64,000 nt of DNA from Hofstenia miamia (taxonomy: Eukaryota > Xenacoelomorpha > Acoela). The DNA is taken from the NCBI GenBank assembly GCA_004352715.1, contig SCFE01000087.1:1050822-1114821 (forward strand). Direction: 5' to 3'. Below the pieces are notes generated by a model that was given only the letters and a program-made list of their open reading frames with translations, was not told the origin of the DNA and ran no database searches. The translations under genes and the position numbers were made by a program. Below, piece by piece: positions 55,420 through 64,000 of this stretch; the first letter of the stretch is position 1; every line of letters starts with the position of its first letter.

Positions 55420-56680
55420 GTTTGAAGTATTTGAAATCTCTTTTATAATAGGTAATCAAGGATTAAAACTAAAATATCCTTATGATATTTAGCACTTAAA
55501 ATGTGTGTTATTATAGGCTTTGAATATAGTGTGAACTGTACCAGAGAACTTAATGTCAAGGCAGAAGGTCACTTAGGTGAACATTAACTAGAGTAACCCT
55601 GATTCTAATGAAGTCCAGATAATCAAGAAACAGACAAGTAACTGTTGTTCTATTAATAATAAAAAAGTATCATCTTATATACAATTTAGCTATTAACATA
55701 TTTACAAACATGAGAAAACACAAGAATGGCTGATAAATAACAACTAGCACTGACGAATGTTACATTATATTATAGATGCTTTTTGAAACCACAAACAATT
55801 TGAGCGAAATGGAATTAATAGTTAAGTTTTTCAGCATTTTTAATCTTAGTGAAGTTTTATTCCATTTCAATAATTCCAAGGATTACAGATAGCATTACAG
55901 ATAGCCATAAAAATATATTTGATCCTACTTTCAGTTTTAGTAATTAATAAAGTTTTAATATTCATATTTTGAATTCAAGTAATTTTTTGAAACAAATTCC
56001 AAGTTCATTTGAGATTTTCCAAAATTTATAAAAATTAATGATCTTAGGCTAAAAACAAAATTCTGAACTTTTAGATCTAGAAAACATATAATTTTAAACC
56101 TAACTTTAATTTTTTGATAAAGAAATTTTTTTTAGCTTGACAATTTAAATTTGGTTCAGCTTAGTGTGAGGGAAATATTTAAATTATTGCTCAATTTGAA
56201 TATGCATGCAATCCATGTTTATCTTATCTAATTTCTCTAACCACAAGTAGAAGTGCTATTTTAAATTTTGCCCAACAATTCATTAATTAGATAAAAGTTT
56301 TGGCTGTTATCAGCAACAAATAATTCTCTTTTTATCTTAGGTATAAATTTAATTTCCCTTTAAACATTGGTTCAGATATTAATTTGTTACTATATATCTG
56401 CTTCACAATTTTAGGTATCCTAAAGATCTTGATGAATACTGACTAATGTATAAATTATAGATTTTGCATTATATTTTCAAATGAGTTTTTTCAAACATTG
56501 AAACTTTCTCTTTTAAGTCTTTGAAAAGCTAACAGCTTGAAAAGCCTGTTGAAGAATGAAATTTGTAAAACATTTGGGTTTGCTTAGAGAAAAATTTAGT
56601 TACTGAATTGTCTTTTCAGTGTAAAATGAAGATAGTGAAACATTTATTTAATGAAAATCTTCAGCCCAATGCTCTTAACA
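55420..56680 (+). repeat. Diverged repeat block, direct copy of 11,690-12,930
   Basis: Same orientation and order of shared words as at 11,690-12,930. No coding capacity is recognised. Confidence 0.6.
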
Positions 56681-56689
56681 GTTAAAATT

Positions 56690-59275
56690 TAACACAATAG
56701 TTAGGAATCATTTCCAATTCCTATTGGAATATTGGCATTATCCTTTGTAATATTAATATCAGGACACAGTGTAATGGGCTTTTAAATCAAATGCTTGCTT
56801 GCTTTGTTGTTACCGCTACTGCTAATAAAATTACCTCAAATGTATATTTTTAAAATCTGCCTAAATCAAAGAATTTCACACAATAAAATATTTGGTTTAT
56901 AATTATTTAAAAAATTGCCACTTTTCTGCTTTTTTATTGAATCCTAGGTGAACCAATTAATTCCAAGTGTCTGTATTTGAGACTCTTATTCCAATTTTGT
57001 TTAAAATATTCGTTCTATTTCATGTTTTAAATTAATTAATTGTATAGTATTAAATACAATGAAAAGAGTTGAATTTTTTTAAGAAACTCAATGAGAGGGA
57101 ATTTCTTGTTTTAAATGACGTTTCTTAATAACGGATGCATTTTGCGCAATCCCAAATTCCTGAAAACTACTAATAAGCGTAAATTTCACAAAATCAATTC
57201 ATTATAAATGTTTATTTTTAAGTTGGCATAATACAATCAATAAATTACCTATTGGATTTATTGGTATTTGTTGAAATAGGTGGGGAAGGGGCAGAAAATT
57301 GCCATCCGGAGGATTCGTAAATAATAAACACTACTAAGAGTTAAAAACTAAGAAATGCAATACAATATATATACAGTATAAGAATATAGACCGATAGATT
57401 ACAATAATTAAAAAATGTTTGCATTTGGAGGTGGTAAATATTTAAAAGATGATGTATACAAGTAAAGTTAGTAAATAAATTATACAAAATATATACAAGC
57501 AAAGTTAATAAGTAAAATATAGATATTTTACTTTTTGGATTACTATATATATATAAACATATTAATGGAAATCTGTAAATATATAACTCAAAACTAATAG
57601 CATATGTTTCCGGATTAAACTGGTTTTCGTTATAAATATGATTTAATTATATTTAGAGGCATAATATAGTGAATTATAATGCATTGCACTGCTACCGATT
57701 TATGAGCTGTAAAAGCCTTAAGAAATATTAAAAGATAATTTACTAAGCATTTTTAAATACACATATAAGTACTTTTAAGGCATGTAAAAGCACAAAGATG
57801 TCTATGTTAATTATTGCACTAGAGCTAGTTTTAAAAAAATTGCTCCAGCAATGCAGCATGATAGGGATACAATGCGTCAAATTAAATCTATTTAGAATAG
57901 ATATAGTAAGTTATTACTTTGAATCTTTATTTTATGCAAATGACTGGAACAAATCAAAGCGTTCTATATTAGTATTGGTAGATATAAAAATGACATTTCT
58001 AAATATATAAATATATTCTTTAGAGTTCTTAAAAAAACAAAACCGATTCCTGAGATATTTTGCTGTTTGTTATATTTTATTTACACACGTTTATATAAAT
58101 ACATCATGGCATTTAAATTTTAAAGCCAAGTTTTAAATGTTTTTATCGAATTTTAATAGCACTTTAGTTATTATTTCTTAAAACTAGAAAACAGTTGTAT
58201 TTACCGAAAAATATTTTTAATAGTTTTAAGTTGTTAATTTGCAGATTAAGTAAATATACTTTTATATTTAGTAATTTTGATGTCAAATATCTTTATTTTA
58301 TTTATGAACTTTACTTTTATACATTATCTTTCTTAAATAATTACACCATGCTACAAATTTTGTTAATTATCCTAAACTACCTGTCTATATCGATACTTTT
58401 TTAAAATGTTATGTATTTTATTGCATTTCTGATCGTTTTTTTAACCATTAATTAGCATTAGTAATTTTTTACGCTTGCTTCTGCGGGGTACTATTCTACA
58501 ACTTCGGCGAAATAGCTCAATGCGTTTAAAATGTTATAGACGCAATTCTAATATTATATAAAGAGAATTGAATAGCGGTCAATTTATGTTCTCTAGAATG
58601 ATACATGCGTAGAAAAATGTTGCTCAATAGCTAGTAACACCAGCACATTAACTTCGTTGTCAGTGACAACTTCACCTTAAATCTATATTAATAAATACAA
58701 GAAATAATGTTGCAAATGTAGGAGTTTACATTATACAATGTTTCACTAGCAGTCTTGCTGACGAAACTGTTTGCAGAAAGAAGTAATAATAATAAAAATA
58801 ATAATGAAGGACTTCATTAGCAGTTGAAGGCAAAAAGTGCAAATATAAAAACGAGAACAGTCACATGAAGTAGAAGCAGATGGCTAAGTGGGAGAAGAGC
58901 TCTGCAAAGAGAAAAGACATCAAAGATTTCTTGAAGCTGGGGGCGAAGAAGAAATCAATGGCCGTTGGGGGTTGAGAGTCAAGATGAAAATAGCAGCCGC
59001 ACAAGCGATTTAAGGGTGCGATGTTTCTTGGGACGACGAACAGAGAACATAACAACACCATCAGAGCAAGTGGAGTGGGAATTATAGAACTTATGAAATC
59101 AAAAGGATCAAGGTCCAAATTGCAAGTGAGCAAACGCTTGAACAGGGGAGATTAAAGGCATGAAAGTTGAGTTATAGCGGGTGAGTGGAGAATTTGGGAA
59201 GTTAAATGATTTTGTTATTTTTGCTGCTTTGCCTAAAGCTCAAATTTAAAGAACATCATTATTTTGCATGTAATC
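56690..59275. other. Intergenic, AT-rich
   Basis: No gene. A GC-richer segment at 58,861-59,160 is open on the minus strand for 90 codons (PLALMVLLCSLFVVPRNIAP) and may be a decayed LINE piece, in line with the RT fossil at 60.6 kb, but I cannot assign it. Confidence 0.35.
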
Positions 59276-59279
59276 TAAA

Positions 59280-59522
59280 ATGAAACTACATACTATAAAC
59301 AATCCGGTCATTTGTTTTACCATTATTTTACTACACTTGTTAATTGAAGGAATCAACTGTAAAACAGTGTTTTATCAGAGTATCAATATATCTAAATCAG
59401 CTAAAAAGTATATATCAAATTTAGAAACGTGGACTGCTATTATAGTGTTTCCAGCACTAACCAACAAATGTCGGCAATTGATTTTATTATACAAATGTGG
59501 AATATTTGCAGTACCAAATTGA
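59280..59522 (+). CDS. Possible secreted protein or first exon with signal peptide, unrecognised
   Basis: The ATG at 59,280 encodes MKLHTINNPVICFTIILLHL then LIEGINCKTVF, a plausible signal peptide with an extended hydrophobic core. The rest (KYISNLETWTAIIVFPALTN, KCRQLILLYKCGIFAVP) has Cys-x9-Cys and a final C-x4-P spacing that faintly resembles the C-x(n)-(F/L)-x-C-x4-P-x-C tail of frizzled-type CRDs. A GTACCA donor-like site lies before the stop. No downstream exon was identified, and AT-rich DNA makes hydrophobic frames by chance. Confidence 0.25.
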   Translation: MKLHTINNPVICFTIILLHLLIEGINCKTVFYQSINISKSAKKYISNLETWTAIIVFPALTNKCRQLILLYKCGIFAVPN

Positions 59523-60124
59523 AATATTTGATACGAAAAATATATTCATTAATTACATTTATTCCTAAGATATGCAAGTCCATATATTTACTATCTAACA
59601 GCACAAGCTTAATTTTGTAGGTATGTACAAGGGTGTAAAATACCAATTCCGATATTTTCATTTCAGTTTTGTTTATCGAATCATTCAATATGCCTCAGTA
59701 GATATCAATATTATTTATCGTCATTTTAAATTCGAACTTTTTTAGGACAAATTACTCAGATATAATTTAATTTTTTCTTTCAACATTAAAGCTTATAAAT
59801 TTAAAATTATTTTTTGTAGGAATTAAATTTTTTTCAATTATCTCAAAAATATTGCAAGAAAATGAGACTACTCCAGTTTGAGCGGTCACTCCAGCAATTA
59901 TCGTACCATATCAATAGGTAAATCAAAATCTTAAATGGTTGCGATAGATAATTTTATCGATATCTCCGATTATCGTTTTCTCCATAATTGATTTTACGAA
60001 CTTGGTTATGTGCAATATTTCAAGTTTATTCATATTCACTTAGCTAATTGTGTAATTATCAAAGCGTATGTCTTCTGAATTAAATTTAGTACTTGAAGGG
60101 AACTGTAATTCATAGCAGCATACA

Positions 60125-60505
60125 TATTGAGAAGGTTGTCAAAAAAGTGAATTTTTACAAAAAAACGTTTTAAGCTTTAAAACGTTTTAGACGTTTAAAA
60201 CAATGTTTTTTTCACTTAGACAGGTACTAAAATTTTACTAGAAATACATATAGTAGCAAGCATTGAATTATGATAAACATATCAACATCTATTTTTGTTG
60301 CATGCACATAAAAAAACGCAGATTTAAAAATATAAAATAGGTTATACAAGTAAGAATGAACGAAATCCAAAAAATTATTTTCCCAATTTTCCATAAAGTA
60401 CTGAATAAATATGAAAAAAAATTAAAAAAACATTGAAAAAACAGTTGTTTTAAACAGTGTTTAAAACATGTTTTAAACCGGTCGTATTTGAAACATGCTA
60501 CCGCT
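60125..60505. repeat. hAT-like non-autonomous repeat, copy 1
   Basis: GGTTGTCAAAAAAGTGAA, then AACGTTTTAGACGTTTAAAAC (as at 35,570), then ACAGTTGTTTTAAACAGTG and TTTAAACCGGTCGTATT. The second half recurs at 61,357-61,497. Confidence 0.55.
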
Positions 60506-60642
60506 TAAGGCTAGTTGAATTAGGCTTTGTGACAATTTATTATTAATATAATATAGCATTAAATTTCACCAACTCTTTTTTTATATTTTTGGACAACGGT
60601 GCTAGTTTTTACTATTAATCTGAATGACTATGTCATTCAAGG

Positions 60643-61300
60643 TCAAAAATTAAATGTTATAAGCAAAAGACCAGCCAATGTCAAAACTCGCAGTGTCGTC
60701 GACATGCAACAGGCAAGACGAGTTGAGAACAGAATGAGAGAGGTCATTAATGGCAACGAGGAAGTAAAGGACAGCAAACACTGAGTCTTGAGGGGAACCA
60801 CTAGTAACGGAGACAGGAGAAGAGATAGACGAGTTGATTTTAACACATTTGTCGCGATTGGTCAGGTAAGACTGGAACAGTTCGATGAAATCCGCATTAA
60901 AACCAAATAAACGTAACTTTTCAAGCAAAATGGGATGAGTAGGCGATCAAACTCTTTTGAGATGTCAAGAAAGAATACAATCAGAGTGAGAGTAGCAGTT
61001 TTCGATCAGTGTGAGCAAGTTAGTAATCGTAGAGCGACCAGGAAGGTTGCCATGCTGAGAAGAAGAGATGAGGTGACGAATTTTTGGGAATACATAACGA
61101 AAAACAAGGCGTTCAAAAATAATAGATATTCGACGTAAAATAGCTATTGAGCGGTAGGACGAGACCTGCGAGGAAGGAAGCTGATTAGATTTTAACAGCG
61201 GAGAAATCCAAGATGTCTTCCAGCAGGCATAATAGCGCTTAGAGGAGCAAATGAAGGAGTAAAGATGCTTTAAATTGATAGAAAGCGTGGAGGAGGTTTC
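60643..61300 (-). pseudogene. LINE reverse transcriptase fragment
   Basis: Minus-strand frames from 61,300 down read CWKTSWISPLLKSNQLPSS, SIIFERLVFRYVFPKIRHLI, SSSQHGNLPGRSTITNLLTL, DISKEFDRL, and after a frame change LLEKLRLFGFNADFIELFQS, VTSGSPQDSVFAVLYFL and HVDDTAS. These match in order RT blocks 0-5 of jockey/CR1-type LINEs (P-x-x-W...(R)PI..L...FE(R/K)...Q-x-GF..GRST..(L)...D-x-(S/A)K-A-FD...SGVPQGSVLGPxLF...YADD). GVPQG is changed to GSPQD and YADD to HVDD, with at least one frameshift. This is a different, more decayed family than the LINE at 22.5 kb. Confidence 0.75.
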
Positions 61301-61356
61301 ATGAATTACAAACGCAAGTTTAACGGTTTTTCGATACGAAATCGAATTTTAGAATT

Positions 61357-61497
61357 GACGAAATCCAAAATTATTTTGTAAACTTTGCATAAAATTCTAA
61401 ATAAAAACATTTAAAAAACATTACAAAAAACAGTTGTTTTAAACAGTGTTTAAAACATATTTTAAACTGGTCGTGTATAAAACATGCCAACCCTGCA
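61357..61497. repeat. hAT-like non-autonomous repeat, copy 2
   Basis: ACGAAATCCAAAATTATTTT, then ACAGTTGTTTTAAACAGTG and TTTAAACTGGTCGTGTA, ending CATGCCAACCCTG, whose reverse CAGGGTTGGCATG matches the hAT-type end seen at 35,539. It matches 60,357-60,505 in direct orientation across the RT fossil. Confidence 0.55.
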
Positions 61498-61499
61498 TA

Positions 61500-61988
61500 T
61501 TGTGATGTATTTATAATATATAATATAATACGCGGATATATTTGACGCTTGCTTGTGTTAAAAAGGGAAGTACAAGTTAATGTCATGATCTTTCGAACAG
61601 TTCTTTACTATGTGACAAACGATGCCAGTTCGGACGACTATACAATTTAGCAAAATACCATGCTCTTTGTAAGGGGAACGTTATCTACTACATAACCATA
61701 TTAATTTTTAAATACAATATCCACAGTTATTGCCTAGAATCCTTTTAATCAAGCTATATACTTTAAACATGTTTTTTCAGTTTTTAGGTCTAAATTCATT
61801 GCTATATCTTAGTTTTTTTACTGCCTTAGTTATGAGATCAAAGTATGCTTGTTGTTAATTATTAACTTTTTTGCATTTCGATTTTACGTACGTGCGTTCG
61901 TCATCCAAGATTATTTTAATGGGCAAAAATCTGTAATATTTTTTTTATTGATGTCGAGTAGATTTTGGTACACATTTCTGGAGTAATC
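61500..61988. other. Intergenic, no gene seen
   Basis: AT-rich with no recognised element. Confidence 0.4.
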
Positions 61989-61989
61989 A

Positions 61990-62728
61990 CGAGGGTAAGT
62001 CAACTATTATCCGCAAAGCAGCTTTAAAATTTATTTTAATACAAATAGAAAAGTTACATGTACATTATTTTTCAACATAGTCCCCTTGTTTTTCAATGCA
62101 CATTGTCAATCGTTGCAAAAGCTTTCTGAAGCCCTCATAAAAGAAGGTTTTTGGTGGAGCTGCTAGCCAGGAATGCACCGCTTCTTTTACTGCTTCATCC
62201 GAGGTAAATCTACGGCCTCTTAATGCCTGTTTGAGCTGATCAAACAAGTATTAAACCCAAATCTGTTGTGGATGATTTCGTAGGCACAACCATGACTTAT
62301 TTGCAGACAATAAGCCACTTTACCCGTCTGTCTGAAGAATCATTTCACGAACACGTTCAATGTTCTCCTCATTTGTGACGATAACTGGTGGTCCGACTCC
62401 TTCGTCATGCGTAACACTCATACGACCATTTTTGAATTTTTCAATCCATTCGTACGCACTTCTTTGAGACAACACACTGTTCTTGTACTGTACAGAAAGT
62501 CTTCGATGAATTTCGACCCCTGGTATACCTTCTGACCACAAACAACGAAACACTGAATGTTGCTCTTCTTTGGTGCAAACAGAAAGTGGAGCAGCCATGG
62601 TTAACGGCATGACATGTGCAGGCATAACAACAACAAAACCACGCATTGCGCCATCTACGCTTCATGACACTACTACCAACATAACAAGAAATATAACTGC
62701 ATTGCGGATAATAGATGACTTACCCTCG
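61990..62728 (-). mobile_element. Mariner element, internally deleted derivative
   Basis: The left terminal repeat CGAGGGTAAGTCAACTATTA at 61,990 and the right end, read in reverse from 62,728, CGAGGGTAAGTCATCTATTA, match over about 27 bases with one substitution. TA follows the right end, while the left flank reads CA, so one side of the TA target has mutated. The minus strand carries the first ~130 and last ~60 codons of a mariner transposase with the whole catalytic middle missing. At about 0.74 kb the element cannot move on its own. Confidence 0.92.
62065..62646 (-). pseudogene. Mariner transposase, N- and C-terminal parts only
   Basis: The N-terminal part (62,646-62,320) has CTKEEQHSVFRCLWSEGIPG, QRSAYEWIEKFKNGRMSVTH and NEENIERVREMILQTDG: the paired HTH of mariner transposases. 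Two small frame changes then give KVAYCLQISHGCAYEIIHNR, the second HTH. Sequence then jumps to DQLKQALRGRRFTSDEAVKE, then CIEKQGDYVEK, the family's C-terminal end (62,247-62,065). The WVPxxL linker, catalytic HDNARPH and YSPDLAPSD blocks are absent, so about half the protein is deleted. Confidence 0.92.
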
Positions 62729-62729
62729 T

Positions 62730-63615
62730 ATTAATAAACTAACAAACTGTTTTATGCTTATGTACAATACATTTCTGTCAAATAGTGTTATGCTATATTA
62801 TTTGCTATCATACATGTTATTATAATCCAATAGAACTTATAAAACCCAAATTAACTATTGTCACCAAGTAATGATCTATACAAGATTATATTGTTTAACC
62901 ACTTTATTCATCTACAATCAAAGTCAAACAAATAACTATTGTGCAAATGGTTATTATTTTTGAGAAAAATTGTTTTCAAATTTCTTAAGTATGCTTGCTG
63001 AAAATGTCGTTCTTGGGCTTCATTAAGATTAATTTCTCACGAGTAAGCCAGGTCATTACGTTCCCCTCAAACTACCATTGAAATCTTTATTATTAGTGCA
63101 AGCGATTAATGGATTTTTCTTTTCTTTACCGAACAATTTTTCCTCGTATTCATTCATTAATTGTAGATTCTGTAAGTTTATTAAAATTTTCAGATATAAA
63201 TTTTCAGCTACATTAACCTCTATAAACTCTTATCAAGTGTTCAATGTCATTGTAGCTAGGCTAGAATTTCTTAATTCAACTAAAAGCATTTAATACCAGA
63301 GCCTTCTTTCGAACCTTTGTCGTAAATTGATATACATGTGTCGCTTTTGTAGTGCACCTATTACCCCAACACTTCGTTTTTCTAAACAATTTAAATGTTT
63401 TATTACACAAATCATGTTGTACTATTTATATTACCCGATTCTTATTTCAAATGATGAAATTGAGCTACTAGTTTGTTTATTTACATTCAAAAAACATATG
63501 CATTTTCATACCTCTTCAACAAATTTGAGCATGTAAGTTATGGCAGTAGTTCTAAGATATACTTTTTTCTTGTTTTTATATAAAGATGGTTATTAAGTAA
63601 CTGTTTATTAATAGC
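62730..63615. other. Intergenic / upstream region of the CWC22-like gene
   Basis: AT-rich. Short plus frames at 63,078-63,293 and 63,327-63,536 have no domain. Confidence 0.45.
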
Positions 63616-63620
63616 GTTTT

Positions 63621-63920
63621 ATGCGTTTTAGTAATATGAATAACAAGTTTGGATCAGTAAATACAGAATCTGACGATGAACCTTCATCAAAAAAATGTCG
63701 TGTATCATCACCTAATGTTGATGCTGAATCGGATGAACAATCCTTCAAGTCTAAATCAACAGCAAGCGTCACAAAGTAACAAAAATTTGATTAAATGTAC
63801 TAATGGATATTTTAGTGTAAATGGCACAGTTATCCCTGATATAACTACTCGTACAGGAGGTGCTTATATTCCCCCAGCTCGCCTTAGAATGATGCAAAAG
63901 GAAATTAAAGACAAGAGCAG
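63621..63920 (+). CDS. CWC22: CWC22-type pre-mRNA splicing factor, first coding exon (partial)
   Basis: CWC22 (nucampholin) is a spliceosome component that recruits eIF4A3 for exon-junction-complex assembly; it acts in the nucleus. The 3' half of this exon reads TTRTGGAYIPPARLRMMQKE followed by IKDKS, the highly conserved segment just before the MIF4G domain (TGGAYIPPAKLRMMQ). The donor AGCAG|GTAAAT follows 63,920 in phase 2. The natural N-terminus is probably the frame from 63,621 or 63,636 (MNNKFGSVNTESDDEPSSKK..., acidic and Ser-rich as in family members), but it reaches TAA at about 63,777, and the conserved block lies one frame over. Either a sequencing or real indel, or a short intron (for example GTATCA...ACAG within 63,702-63,770), must join them. 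The remaining exons lie past the window. Confidence 0.85.
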
Positions 63921-64000
63921 GTAAATGTACTTGCAGTTTATAGACATTGCTGCATCTAATTATTCCATTTCATTTTAATTTTTTGAATATTAGCATGGCA

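Noticed and set aside
1-64000. tRNA, rRNA or other structured RNA genes
   Set aside because: No convincing tRNA A/B-box pairs with foldable arms or rRNA-like conserved words were found by eye; a covariance-model scan would be needed to exclude them.

Overview
The window comes from an AT-rich eukaryotic nuclear genome, almost certainly an invertebrate metazoan. It has spliced genes with multi-kilobase introns, U-rich acceptors (TTTTTAG) and GTAAG-type donors, many (TA)n microsatellites, scaffold gaps, and a mix of Tc1/mariner, hAT, THAP-type, Penelope-like and non-LTR elements. There is no prokaryotic gene organisation. I cannot place the phylum from sequence alone.

Layout. Positions 2-70 hold the acidic C-terminal end of a plus-strand gene, followed by a possible small ORF. 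About 410-13,700 is mostly non-coding, with a decayed hAT transposase (7.05-7.93 kb), a nearly intact Tc1 element (8,128-9,331) and diverged blocks that recur at 53-57 kb. From 13,749 to 41,700 lies the main host gene: an Eph-type receptor on the minus strand. I recovered eight coding exons by reading frames, splice sites and intron phases: signal peptide, ligand-binding domain (three exons), cysteine-rich region (two exons), and two fibronectin type III exons. No transmembrane, kinase or SAM exon is visible downstream. The signal-peptide exon and its upstream region are tandemly duplicated, giving two usable first exons.

The Eph introns carry a stack of transposons: nested mariner fossils (16.1-17.8 kb), a Penelope-like RT fragment cut by a THAP-family element (18.8-19.9 kb), a LINE with an esterase-like ORF1 but no endonuclease (22.5-25.6 kb), a LIM-homeodomain processed pseudogene (36.1-36.7 kb) and a hAT element with an 8-bp target duplication (37.4-38.7 kb).

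From 43.8 to 51.1 kb there is a cluster of one transposon family. Copy B carries a C2CH THAP domain. Copy C (48,674-50,538) sits inside copy B with a perfect 8-bp target duplication and is a deletion derivative whose breakpoint falls on an 11-bp direct repeat that copy B still has in two places. The right part (51-63 kb) is gene-poor, with a LINE RT fossil (60.6-61.3 kb) and a mariner deletion derivative that lost its catalytic core (61,990-62,728). The window ends in the first coding exon of a CWC22-type splicing factor (63,621-63,920).

The most informative observations are the duplicated Eph first exon, the clean before/after record of how a non-autonomous copy of the THAP family formed, and the hybrid LINE. 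Several gaps are flanked by exact duplications, which look like assembly artefacts.
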